From: Allomyces macrogynus ATCC 38327
Taxonomy: Eukaryota; Blastocladiomycota; Blastocladiomycetes; Blastocladiales; Blastocladiaceae
Direction of reading: 5' to 3'
Assembly: GCA_000151295.1 (NCBI GenBank)
Contig: GG745386.1
Span: 64,059-76,419 of the forward strand
Length of the DNA stretch: 12,361 nucleotides
Below are positions 1-9,088 of the stretch, one piece after another. Within the stretch, counting starts at the first letter, position 1, and every line of letters starts with the position of its first letter. Below the pieces are notes generated by a model, which worked only from the letters and a program-made list of their open reading frames with translations, searched no databases and was not told the DNA's origin. The translations under genes and the position numbers were made by a program.

Positions 1-1147
1 GACTGCCGCAGTGCCCGAATGCATCATCGCCAAGGTCGCGGCCGTTCGCCGCAGTTTGCCGCTCGCAAGCCGCGGCACCGATGACCACGGCCGGCGATGA
101 CGGCGGCGTGCGCGGCGGCGCACAGGGTGGGCCCAACTCGACGATTTCGGATCCGTCGGCGGGGCTCGGCCTGCCTTTGGGCACCCTCTTGTGCTCGAGC
201 ATCGTCGCGGCAGATGAGGGCGCGAACCATAAGCTCTTGTCAGCTTCGGCATCAGCCTTTGCGCAGCTGAACCCGGATATCCAGGCGCTGTTTGTCGAGT
301 ACCGCGTGCACCCGACCGACGAGAACCTGAGCCGTCTCGCGTCAGAGATCATGCGCGTCTTGGGCAAGCAGTCGTCGCGCACGTTGGACCTCGAGCAACA
401 TGACCCGTTCTTCAAGGCGCTCGTCAAGGAGCAAGCGCCGAACCGCACCGAGTATTGTGATCTGTCGCAGACGCTTGGTGGCCTCATGGCGGCATGTGCG
501 GCGTGCATGTGCGGACCACCAACCCGTACCTGTATTGCCTCGCCATTTTCGCTCAGCAATTCTCCTACTCGACTCGTGTGCTCTCGATTGGCGGGTGGTA
601 CGACTCGTCGTACTGGAGCCAGGCGACGAGCCTCAAGAACATTGACAAGCTCGTCGAGTCGATTGGGTCGTGGCTCGACATCATTCCGTTTGATGGAGTC
701 GATATCGACTGGGAGGTGCGCATCTTGCTGCACTGATACTTGTCGGTGATGGGCCATGATTCTCGGCACGTCAAATGTGTGCGCTGACCTGTTTATTCCA
801 TACCCGTCTAGTTCCCAGGGTTCGAGCATGGTAGCGAGCCGCTGCCAGGCGCGCCCATGGTCGGCGACCCGGAGGTCACGACCGACTGCTCCAAGGGCAC
901 TTGCCAGTACGGCGACCGCCGGGACGACAGCGCGCGGTGCATAAGCCTGATCACCAAGCTTCGGCAGCGTCTCAACGGCAGTGGTTTGCGCGGCGATGGT
1001 CGTTCGCGGCACGGCTCGCCGTTGGAGATTTCGATTGCAGTTCCGGGTACGGTTTTCTGGGCACTTTGGTTCTGTTGGATGCTATCTTCTCTGGCCGCTT
1101 TTCAGTCCGTCGCTGATCACTTCGTATATTGTATATTTACGCAATGA
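1..1147 (+). CDS. GH18 chitinase-like glycoside hydrolase, 5'-partial, frameshifted and probably truncated
   Basis: Glycoside hydrolase family 18 enzymes cleave beta-1,4 linkages in chitin or related glycans, using the Glu of a DxxDxDxE motif on a TIM barrel. Here SIGGW (584-598) and DGVDIDWE (692-715) match the two GH18 signature strands, and all catalytic acidic residues are present. Codon 713-715 (the catalytic E) is followed directly by an intron, 716-811. The next exon resumes in phase as FPGFEHG, which gives the family-typical DWEFPG junction. Upstream, the coding-like frame from about 81 to 486 (ending ...YCDLSQTLGGL) is offset by one base from the frame carrying the signatures. The break lies near 480-490, and one missing base would restore continuity. 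Downstream, similarity stops after ISIAVPG (about 1046), and the frame then runs into a stop at 1145-1147. The later GH18 strands, including the usual YDxxG-type segment, are not seen in any frame before 1630. The left end is cut by the window. The family call is firm; whether the gene is functional is doubtful. Confidence 0.75.
716..811 (+). other. Intron in the GH18 gene
   Basis: The donor GAG|GTGCGC follows the catalytic DWE codons, and the acceptor is CCGTCTAG|TTC. The length is 96 nt and the phase is 0. Removing it joins DWE to FPGFEHG, as expected for the family; reading through it gives a stop after six codons. Confidence 0.8.
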
Positions 1148-1630
1148 TCCGACCATCGAGCGACATTCGATTCAAAACGTGTAGATTTCACTCCCTCTTG
1201 AAGTCCGCTGTGCGCATCCTTGCCCGTCTTTGCCTCACTCTATCTACTGGCCAACCATTAAGCACATCCCTCCATGGTTGTTGGCAAGACAGTGGAGGCT
1301 TCAGTAAGGAGACAATTTGGCAATTGCCGTTAAAGAAATCCAATGTAGACACTTGAACACGGAAATACATGATGACGTACCAGCGTGTTCCGATTCGCTC
1401 GTTCTTCTACATCACAGTATAACTTTGTGCAACTATGGCGGCCATGGTGAGCTGTGACGCTGAACGATCGTGGCCTTCGAGAAATAGACTGTCCACGAGT
1501 TTTCCACTCAAGTAGTTTTACATTAATCTCACAGTCGACCCCTCACAGTCGCGTACAGTCCTCATTCTTCAACAACACGAACCCTCCCGACTCGAATCGT
1601 GCTCGTCACCTCCAACGCTGCACGCCAAAC
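1148..1630 (+). other. Intergenic spacer, no gene seen
   Basis: This stretch lies between the GH18 fragment and the next start codon. It is more AT-rich than its neighbours and has no long frame with protein-like composition in either direction. I looked for the missing C-terminal GH18 strands here and did not find them. The pyrimidine-rich stretch at about 1535-1620, just before the ATG at 1631, may be the promoter or 5' leader of the following gene; no TATA box is evident. Confidence 0.5.
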
Positions 1631-3222
1631 ATGTCGCCCAGGGTCAACACGTCCGATTCGACTGGCCACGCCGACGAGCAGCCGCTCTCAACGCTCGATG
1701 CGATTCTAGTTGCGAGTTCCGTTATAGCCGTCAGTCATTCTCGTCTTCGTCAACGCGATCGCAGTCGGTGCTTTTCAACACCGCACCAAAGAGCGCGCCG
1801 AGAAAATCGAAAAGAAGTTCCGTCTCGAGCGCGGGCCGCCCAAGGACGAGGATGGGGACGAGATCATACCCAAGGACCAATACTGGTACGCGTGGCTCAC
1901 GACCAAGGCGCGCGGTCTGCCCACGCCCGCGTCGATATTGAACCAAAGTGGCATTGCAATCTCAATGCCGTCGCTGCCGCCACCGCCGGACCTGACGGAC
2001 GGCGGCAAGTCGACGGTCACGCTACCCAAGTACACTACCATGCAGCCGACTGGGCCGGTCAGCGCGCCACCGGTTTGTGCGCGCGGGATTCTTGCGACGG
2101 GTGACGTTGACGTAAAATGAGCACTGTGTCATCGCCACGGCGCGGTGTCGCCCGTACGACGTGGGCGGTAACCACGCGGGCGTCGCTGCAAACACCAAGG
2201 GCGCCGAGCTGCGGTTTCACCGTGTTGCAGCGCATGCGTTTGTGGATCCTGACACGGAAACATGGCGCGCAGCTGGAAGTGCGGTTCCCCTAGTCGATCG
2301 TGGCGCCTGCTGACACGAAGGAAATTGACGAGGGGCTCAAGACGGTCAACAAGGTCGTAGCCGCGAAACGGCCATCGCTGCTCGTTTTGCGGCTGTTTTC
2401 AGCTCTCGTGCTGATTCTGTGGCTCGGCGGGATTGCCGTCTTCCTCAACGCAGTTTTGGCCAAGAGCAACGACCGTATGTGGGTGACGGGTCCGTCGGCA
2501 AGCAGCAGCAACAACTTGTTGGCTCACGTTTGTGGCCGGGTGGCACGTTTTGATCGTCGGTGTTTGGTACGAGATGTTACGTCGCTCTGGTCCCCATTTT
2601 TCCACACCTCATAGCAACATTCTTATCACCATCATCCTTATTTCTTCCCGCCAGCGCCTGGCCATTGCGACGCGCGTCGCGATCGCGCAGCTCAACCACG
2701 ATGGTGCGCGGTATCGGTGGCATTTTCGCATGCCGCTGGCAGCCAAGGGCCATCCCAAGACGTATGTTTTTTCGCCGCTGCGCATGGGCCAGGTGCCCAT
2801 CATGGTCGCTTCGCTGGTCTGTCTCCTCTGCAATGATGTCCCTTTGCCATGTTGTTGCTGCGATGACGACGAGAAGGGGGAGCAGAAGGGGCCAATTTGG
2901 GAGTCATGGGCCAAGCCTTTGAAGACCGAATGGGTACGTGTCGAACTCGTTTGTTCTGAATAGGCTGGTGCTTGGGGTGCGGATGGGTGACAGGCGAGTT
3001 GTGCGTTCATCGGCGTAGTTTATCAGCGTGCGTGCAGCTCCGCCAGCAGGATACGCGCCGGCGCCCATGATGGGCTCTCAGCCAGCGCCCGCGACGGGAT
3101 ACGCGCCAGCGCTCACGACTGGGTACTCGCCGACGGCCAACACCGGGTTCGCGGCGACGCCCGTTGGCTACGTGCAGCAACCGGTGACAAGTAGCAGCCA
3201 ACCGCTTGCGCCGGCGTGGTAA
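1631..3222 (+). CDS. Uncharacterised multi-exon membrane protein with GYAPA-repeat tail; reading frame broken near the N-terminus
   Basis: I do not recognise this protein. The ATG at 1631 opens MSPRVNTSDS..., followed by a hydrophobic helix that is split between two frames at 1730-1734, where GTCA is present twice in tandem. Removing one copy would give a continuous transmembrane helix (..VIAVILVFVNAIAV..) followed by a basic/acidic juxtamembrane region (HRTKERAEKIEKKF) and a proline-rich segment, ending at a stop at 2118-2120. Further coding-like stretches follow: frame 1 to about 2310 (..KGAELRFHRVAAHAFVD..), and frame 2 from about 2297 with a second strong hydrophobic segment (LLVLRLFSALVLILWLGG). 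Next come an exon from 2655 (RLAIATRVAIAQLNHDG..) and, after 3038, a tail rich in Pro, Ala, Gly and Tyr that ends at TAA 3220-3222. A phase-0 intron at 2112-2199 could join the first two parts. Whether this is one gene or two adjacent ones is unresolved. The exons after 2566 are better supported than those before it. Confidence 0.5.
2567..2654 (+). other. Probable intron in the membrane-protein gene
   Basis: The donor TTG|GTACGA and the acceptor CCGCCAG|CGC enclose 88 nt with a pyrimidine-rich 3' half. Both sides are phase 0: the frame-2 exon (..FDRRCL) continues as RLAIATRVAIAQLN. The sequence is also open in another frame, so this is inferred from splice signals and codon character. Confidence 0.5.
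2934..3037 (+). other. Probable intron before the GYAPA-repeat exon
   Basis: The donor ATGG|GTACGT is followed by the acceptor GTGCAG|CT, giving 104 nt in phase 1 on both sides. It joins a short exon (NLGVMGQAFEDRM, about 2891-2933) to the PPAGYAPAP tail. The upstream limit of that short exon, at an AG near 2885 or 2888, is less certain. Confidence 0.5.
3049..3186 (+). repeat. Degenerate GYAPA-type tandem repeat coding for the protein tail
   Basis: Codons for GYAPA occur at 3049-3063 and 3097-3111, GYSPT at 3121-3135, a GFAAT variant after it, and GYVQQ at 3166-3180. Spacing is irregular, with Pro/Ala/Thr linkers. The repeats sit in the frame that ends at TAA 3220-3222. Low-complexity Tyr-Pro-rich tails of this kind are common on cytosolic ends of membrane proteins; no specific binding partner can be named. 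Confidence 0.7.
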
Positions 3223-3367
3223 ACGGTGCGCGAATACGCATCACGTCGCGCATGCGTGGCTGCGCACATGGACCGATTGTCAAAGCAATAACGACTGAAT
3301 CAGTTCGATGTGCAACAGCGACAACTGTAACGTTTCAGACAAGGCTCGATTCAATTCGACAAATGGT

Positions 3368-5994
3368 TTATGCACAACTCCCACCGATACACTCTTCCAC
3401 CACGTTCTCGTCCTCGCTTTCTTCACTCGAACTGTCCTCGGCCAGGAGCGCATCGTCCGCAGCGACACGGTGCGTTTTCCTCCGGCGAATGCTCTTCGCC
3501 CTCGTAGACATATCTCCGATGCCGAGGTGCACGTCCTTGTCAAACTGCTGCAGCCGCTTGATGACCGTATCAAAGTGGGTCTGGTCAATGACGACCTTGT
3601 CGCGCAGCGCAAGCGCGTGCGCGGTGCGCACGATGCCGTTGATGCGGCGGCCGTTGAAGGGGATGTGCGCCATGGTCGAGACGTTGATGCGGTCGCGCCA
3701 GTTGGCGGCAGTTGCGGCGTCGCTGGCCGCGAGCCGGTCAAGCGCCTGCGTCCAGACCACGAGCCGCGCAGACTCGTCCATGTCGGCAAACCGCAGTGCC
3801 AGCGAGAGGCGCGAGTGGAAGGCCTCGTCGAACGTGCCGACGCGGTTGGTCGTGAGGAACAGAATGCCTTGGTAGCGCTCGAGGAGCCGCAGGAAAATGG
3901 AGACTAAAGAACCGGTGGGGAAGCAAGGGAAGCAAGGGTGAGCATCTGTGGTCCAGCACGAGCAATCAATCACCATGGAAACGTACCACAGGCGTTGCGG
4001 TACATTTCGTGCGTCGAGCGGCGCTCCATGAACACGTCGGCCTCGTCGAGCAACAGCACGGCCTGCCACGTCTCGGCGAGCGTCAGCAGGCTCTGCAGCC
4101 GCTTCTCGAGCTTGTCGGGCCCCGTGCCCATCTCGCCGGCGCCCATGGAAATCAGCGGGCGCTGCAGGTGCTCAGCAATCACCTCGGCCGTGAGCGTCTT
4201 GCCCTGGCCCGGACTGCCGTGCAGCAAGAAGATGAGACCGCGGCCCTTGCCCTGAATCAGGTCGGCGTGCAGCTTGCCGTGCGACTCGACGAGCCCGAGC
4301 ACGAGGTCCTTGGTCGCCGGGTCCAGGACGAGCTGGTCGTAGGCGTGCTCGGCAAACTGGATCGGCTTGATGAACTCGACGAGCATCTCGCCCCACGCCT
4401 TTTTGCCAAACGCATACCCGTAAAACTGCGGGCACATGATCAGGTACTCGTCGGCTTCAAACGGGCCCATGATCGCGAGCCCGTCGGCGCCCGCGGCCAC
4501 GTCGATGCCCGCGTCGTCGAGCGACTCCATGGTGCTGGGCCGCTTGAGGTCGTAGTCCGGGTTCTGCCGCTCAAACGAGGCGCGGTCGACCATGATGCGC
4601 GACGTGACGGGCACCTTGATGATGCGCTGCATGCACCCGTGGCCCTGGCGCCAAATGAGCGGGCCGTCGTACTCGACGTACTGCACGCCCGCGTACTGCT
4701 CGAGCATCTTGCCGCGCGCAATCAAGTGGGTCCGGGTCGCTGGCGGCATTTGCGCTCCGGGGCGCAGCGCAAGCTCAGCGAGCGGCTTGGTGCCACCAAA
4801 CTTGAGAATCGCGCGCTGCACGGTGAGCGGGAAGAAGCGCGTGCCCGACCACTCGATGGTCTTGCCCGTGACGTGGAAGTAGGGCGACTGGTCGCTGGCC
4901 GACGGGATCACGTAGCGCACGCGCGCGATGCGCAGCGCCTGGATGCGGTCGTAGACGGCGTCGTTGCCCCACGCCATGTCGCCGGCGTGCAGCAGCATCC
5001 ACAGCAGGTCGTAGGTGATGAGCCCCTGCGCAACGAGCCGGTCGTACTTGGCCTGCAGGTCGGCAAACTCGGTGCGCAAGAACGTGGCCAGCTGCGCGAT
5101 TGCGCGGTGCGCCTCGGCAAACTCGGCGGGCGTCGCCGACGCCGTCGCCGGCGCCGTCGTCTTCTCCTCGGCCGAGGTGGCAGCGCTGGTCGCGGAGATC
5201 ACGGTGGCCTCAGTCGAGTCGGATGCTGCACGAGCGTCTGCTGCGCGCTTAGCGTTTGCAGCGACCCAGGCCTCGACGGCATCAATCTTGGCGTAGAGGT
5301 CGCGCGCCGAGACGAACGGGATGCTGTCGTAGAGCTTTTCCTCGGTCGGGATCAGCGCCTGCAGAATGCGCGCCATGAGCGCGAGCTCGATGCGCACGTT
5401 GACGCGCAGGTCCGACTCGCCGTGCGTGACAACGTGGCGGCGGTGCACGTAAAACGCCTTGGTCGCGGCCGACTTGTTCTTTTTGCTCGAGCGCTTGATG
5501 CGCACGTAGCGGTACGAGGAGCGGTCTATTCCGGGTGGGATGGCAAGCGTGAGATAATGATGATCCGGCGAGCAAGAAGAAGACATCAGCGCTCACGAAG
5601 CGCACGTACCCCACACCTCCTCGATTTCCGTGTAACACTGCGGCTCCTCGGCGACGCTCTCGCCGGTCGTGGCCGGTGCCTCCTTCTTTTTGTTGGCGGC
5701 CGCATCGCCCTCGTCTTCGCTGTCGCTCTCATCGTCGCTCGCGTAGTGGTTGTACATGTCGGCATACTTGACCTTGCTCGACTCGAAATCCCAGTCCGAG
5801 TCCGAGTCCGAGTCGACCTCCCTGTCGAGCGCCTCGTCCTCGTCGTTGCCCGACGCCGAGTTTTCGTCGGCGGTCGTGTTGTCGATGGTGCGGGCGTGGA
5901 GCTTGGCCGAGAGCTGGTATCCGGCGACCAGCGCCGCGGCAGCGATAAACGCGGCCGTCGCGACGGTGGTCGCAGTCGCGTGGGTTCCGGCCAT
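3368..5994 (-). CDS. Membrane-anchored AAA+ ATPase of the DUF7025 family (819 aa, three exons)
   Basis: This is a complete gene with exons 5994-5610, 5525-3987 and 3903-3368. Both introns are phase 1, and the joined frame is open throughout. Residues about 9-27 form an Ala/Val-rich hydrophobic segment, a candidate N-terminal anchor. A very acidic Asp/Ser/Glu stretch follows (about 38-100). The region around residues 122-450 looks like the DUF7025 module found upstream of AAA domains in fungi, with an Ala/Thr-rich linker inside. The ATPase core has Walker A GSPGQGKT (565-572), Walker B LLLDEAD (619-625), a sensor-1 Asn in LTTN (661) and a putative arginine finger in HSRL (673). After the lid helices comes a basic stretch and an acidic Ser/Glu tail. 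All catalytic residues are present, so activity is expected; the substrate is unknown. The ATG at 5994 is chosen over an in-frame codon at 6138 because a TATA box lies between them. It converges with the gene ending at 3222. Confidence 0.92.
3904..3986 (-). other. Intron 2 of the AAA+ ATPase gene
   Basis: On the minus strand the donor is TGTG|GTACGT and the acceptor TTCTTTAG|TCT, giving 83 nt in phase 1. Splicing joins RNAC to VSIFLRLLERYQGIL between Walker B and sensor 1, as in homologues. Read through, the frame ends after four codons. Confidence 0.93.
5526..5609 (-). other. Intron 1 of the AAA+ ATPase gene
   Basis: On the minus strand the donor is TGGG|GTACGT and the acceptor CCGGAATAG|AC, giving 84 nt in phase 1. 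Splicing turns EIEEVWG-stop into EIEEVWDRSSYRYVRIK, which continues into the long second exon. The ATG at 5586 lies inside this intron and is not the true start. Confidence 0.9.
5793..5814 (-). repeat. Hexanucleotide repeat coding Asp-Ser dipeptides
   Basis: There are three perfect AGTCCG units plus a partial fourth on the plus strand. On the minus strand they encode DSDSDSD within the acidic region of the AAA+ protein. Such tracts often vary in copy number between strains; in this frame each six-base change adds or removes one Asp-Ser pair without breaking the gene. Confidence 0.8.
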
Positions 5995-6064
5995 TATCGC
6001 GCGCTGATCAGAGCGGTTTGGAGCGTCGGAGTTGATGGTGCACCCAAGATGCGGGGGCGCCAGC

Positions 6065-6072
6065 CTTTTATA
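6065..6072 (-). promoter_or_regulatory. TATA box of the AAA+ ATPase gene
   Basis: The minus strand reads TATAAAAG within GCGCTATAAAAGGC, 71 bp upstream of the ATG at 5994. With a usual 30-bp spacing, transcription would begin near 6035, leaving a 5' leader of about 40 nt. This excludes the longer reading that begins at 6138. A GAGCGAGAGCGAGCG-type purine-rich stretch on the plus strand (about 6103-6120) lies just upstream of it. Confidence 0.75.
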
Positions 6073-7125
6073 GCGCGCACCGCTCGACTCTTCTAATCGC
6101 AAGAGCGAGAGCGAGCGCGCACGCACGCAGAGCGTCACTGCAGCGTCCGTTGCATCGCAGATGCGCTTGGAATCGACAGCGAAATGAATCAGACAAACGC
6201 GCGCATGCTTTTGAACGACACCGCCGTGAGACGTGATCTATAACAAGAACGCAAGGGCATTGTCCTGAGGAAGACATGGCGCGCTTGTGCGTCAGCGGAT
6301 GAGCCTTTGTTTTGGTGCTCTTGGGTTGATTCATGTGCATCAAGTTGCGCGTTGGTGTTTGCGGGGCGCCGTGGTGGCGAGTCTGTTTGATCGGGTCAAG
6401 CTTGACCACCAAATGACTGTTGCAACTTGGATCGGTGCACCGTCGCCCGCACATGTTTGCCTGAGCTTGTCCAAACCGCACGCAAACACGCTGCTCCGCG
6501 CGCGCCAACATGGGCAGCAGTGTCCAGGAAATTGACCAGGTGCCTGGCGAACATTGCAGCGGAGATAACCGCACTTGAAAGTCGATATCTGCCACAAATG
6601 AGACCCGGAATGAGGTGGCTCGCGTGAGATGCGCCGTGCGACGTTATGCTGGCCTGTTCCAGACCCATCCATGCACACCCGTGCATGCTCGTGATAGGCA
6701 TCCGCAAGCCCTTGTCAAAATCAAAAGGTTTGTTTGCCCACGAGCTGTATTTTGGCAGTCTGTCTGATCTGTTGTACACGCTTCCTGACCATAACATTGT
6801 TGTGCTTTGTTGTGCCCCTTTGCTCCTGATGATTCTGTCCACTCCGTGAAGCACCTCGATGGCTGAACCGAGATCTGCATCTTGACGGCGCTGGACGTCC
6901 AACTCTGACCTGCCCCAGGCTCCAACTCGTCAATGACGAGACATGCAACAGGCCTGATGGTTCACGCCAGATGACCGCCTATCTTCGCGGACAAACAGAC
7001 AGTAGAGGTGTCGTTGCAAGCTCTTTGTTGATCGAAGGACGGTATTAATGAGAAACTACAAACATCAAGCTCGGCTTACTTCATCTCCAACAAACTATGC
7101 CGTGCGAAACGCTGTTCCTCCTCGC
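6073..7125. other. Spacer between the AAA+ promoter and the DUF4139 gene, no supported gene
   Basis: This is about 1 kb of lower-GC sequence containing the upstream promoter of the AAA+ gene and the 3' flank of the DUF4139 gene, both on the minus strand. One minus-strand frame stays open from 6902 to 6396. Its predicted protein has no motif I recognise, and neighbouring frames are also partly open, so I do not call it a gene. I found no tRNA-like cloverleaf and no long repeat. Confidence 0.5.
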
Positions 7126-9088
7126 TCATGAACTCCCGTCGAGCCCCTCAATCGCCATACGCTTCGGGTAGGACACGGCGTACTTGAGCACAACCTCGCG
7201 CTTCTCGCCCGGCTTGAGCTCAATCTTCCACTCGACGATACCCAAGTCCTCGTAGAGGACCACATTGGGTGCGCGCGGTGCGCGGTTGAGCGACGCATTG
7301 CTGCCGTTCGCCGGCACCGCGCCCGCGGCTTTGACCCCGTCGGTATCCACTGCAGCGTCGCGCGACGCCAGCTTGGCAATCTGCTTTTCGGCCGGATCGA
7401 GCAGCGTAACGACAATGTCGGACGAGGTCGTGGTCGGGATCTGGTCGGCGAGCGTGAGCGTGACAGCCTTGGTCGTGTTCTTGTTCTCGAGGACCGTGCG
7501 CTGCGTGTACGTGATGGCGGTGCGGTCCGACGCCGACGACGTGAACAAGCCCGCCGACACGCGCGACTCGGTGAACTTTTCCACGGGGCGGTACTGCACG
7601 GCAACGGCTGGGTCCAGGCCGAGCGACGTGATGAGCTTGGCGCCGGGCAAGACCATGGACAGCCGCGACTTGGCGACAAACGCATGGTCGAGGAACACGT
7701 TGGCCGGGCCGGCGAGCCACGTGTAGGCCGACTTGTTGGTGATCTTTGCCGTCAGGTACGCCGTCGGGTCGAGCTTCGGGCACGCCGTGTGGTCGAGCGT
7801 CACGGGCAAGTCGAGCAGCGCCACCGTGACGCGGTGCTGCGAGTCGTCGGACGGGATCGTCGCCGCGGACGGGATCCGGTACGCGGTCGCCGTCAATCCC
7901 GCCGCGACCTCGGCGGCCGGTGGACTCAAGGCACCAAATTCAGCGGCCTCCTCGTATTCCACAATCGATGCCTGCATCGTGACACATTGTTCGACTTGGG
8001 GCGCCGCTGCGTAGGCCATGACCGGCATGGGAAATGGCCTGGGCGGGCCGGCGCGTGTGCGCAGTGGGGGCGGAGTTGGGCGGTACTCGGACAGACTCCA
8101 CCGCGTCTTGTAGGCGGGCGCCTCGCCGTGCGACCGCGCGACTTTCGCCGTCGACAAGGTCAGCTCCACGTCGGCCCAGTCTTCGCCCGTCGACTGCTGC
8201 ACGTTGGCCGCGTAGGTGAGCTTGGTCGAGTCCGACTGCGAAAACACGCGCAGGTCGTAGAGCGGCGTCCACGACGCGCGGTGCACAATGTAGGTGATGT
8301 CGAGATCGACCTCGAGCGTTTCGTCTTTGGAATCGCCGGTCACCTTGGTCTCGAGCGTGACCTCGACGACCTGGATCCGCGACGAGGTCGGCGCGTAGAT
8401 GCCCTCGGCGTCGGACGGTTCGGCCAGGGCGTCGCGCTCGCGGTTCTTGGCCTTGATGTCGCGTTCAGTCGTGAGCAGCTTGCGCTTGATCTCGGCGAGC
8501 GCATTCGCATACTGCCCGACAAACGAGCCAAAGAAGACATCGGCGCCCTGCAGCGGTTGTGCGGATGCATCCTTGGCCGACGTCGGCGACGTCACGGCCT
8601 TGGCGTAGTTGGTGATGACCTGAGCCTGGTCGGTGAGCAGCGCTTGGTCGAGGCGCAGGTCCTCGAGCTGCCGGTCAATCTCGGCAAGCTTGGCCTTGCG
8701 GTCCTTGGTCGCCTGCGCGCGCGCCGACAAGACTGCGTCGTCGAGCGACTCGTAGACTTCTTTCGCGACGACATCGACAATGACGGCGTCGCCACGGCCA
8801 TCGACGCTACGAAGGGGGAAGTTCGCTTCAGATTCCACAAATGGACGGAACACTGTGTTCTAGAAAGCGCCGAAACGCGTACCGAATCGAATCCGAGTCG
8901 ACAGCATCGGATATCCCGCGCACGCGCACGACGCAGGCGCCCTGGCGGCGCGGCAGGGCAAGAGCCGCGAGCGTGCGCTTCACTTCGGCGCGGTCCTGGT
9001 AAACGGTGACCTTGTTGATCGGGTACTTGGCCGCATCGACGGTGACCGTGTGCGGCGCAGTGGACGTTGCAGATGCGGTTGCAGACAT
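7126..9088 (-). CDS. DUF4140/DUF4139 (mucoidy inhibitor A-like) protein, 628 aa, two exons
   Basis: Exons are 9088-8883 and 8806-7126, joined in phase 2. The first exon and the start of the second form a DUF4140 N-terminus: YPINKVTVYQDRAEVKR, then DSDSIR joined by splicing to VDGRGDAVIVDVV. A charged helical region follows (about residues 93-200, likely coiled coil). Then comes the DUF4139 domain, with ASWTPLYDLR (246-255), GEDW (276-279), IPSDD (386-390) and the family-typical end VSYPKRMAIEGL. Length and domain order match the family, which occurs in bacteria, fungi, amoebae and nematodes. It is named after a Streptomyces gene, but its molecular role is not established. There is no signal peptide or transmembrane segment, so a cytosolic location is likely. 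A Pro-rich insert (about 311-328) interrupts the domain. The ATG at 9088 sits in an ACACCATG context just before the conserved region; another in-frame ATG at 9268 would add a poorly conserved Thr/Pro-rich leader. No frame break is seen. Confidence 0.94.
8807..8882 (-). other. Intron of the DUF4139 gene
   Basis: On the minus strand the donor is ATTCG|GTACGC and the acceptor CTTCGTAG|CGTC, giving 76 nt in phase 2. Splicing joins DSDSIR to VDGRGDAV, restoring a contiguous DUF4140 motif; without splicing both sides are in different frames. Confidence 0.92.

Noticed and set aside
1355..1390. Inverted repeat GAACACG/CGTGTTC
   Set aside because: It has 7-bp arms with a 22-nt loop and no accompanying element; arms this short arise by chance.
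2274..2300. Possible 15-nt micro-intron (GTGCGG...CCTAG) around 2279-2293
   Set aside because: The splice signals match by chance, but the length is far below the 76-104 nt seen for other introns here, and removal does not produce the required frame.
3236..3257. Inverted repeat ACGCAT/ATGCGT between the convergent genes, a possible terminator hairpin
   Set aside because: The stem is only 6 bp with a 10-nt loop, and such terminators are not expected in a eukaryotic nuclear genome.
3970..5586. Single-exon reading of the AAA+ protein starting at 5586
   Set aside because: This start lies inside intron 1, and the far end runs into intron 2. Splicing to 5994 upstream and to 3368 downstream restores conserved DUF7025 and sensor/arginine-finger segments.
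4009..6096. Very long plus-strand open frame (695 codons) opposite the AAA+ gene
   Set aside because: It is an antisense shadow. The minus strand carries Walker A, Walker B, sensor 1 and consistent introns. The plus-strand product is Arg/Leu/Val/Gly-rich with no motif, as expected for the complement of GC-rich coding DNA.
5995..6138. Upstream extension of the AAA+ protein to the in-frame ATG at 6138
   Set aside because: The TATA box at 6065-6072 falls inside the extension, so the transcript should start downstream of it. The extra residues are also Arg/Ser-rich and unremarkable.
7684..9009. Long plus-strand open frame (441 codons) opposite the DUF4139 gene
   Set aside because: It is an antisense shadow with Arg-rich composition; the minus strand encodes a complete, family-typical DUF4140/DUF4139 protein.
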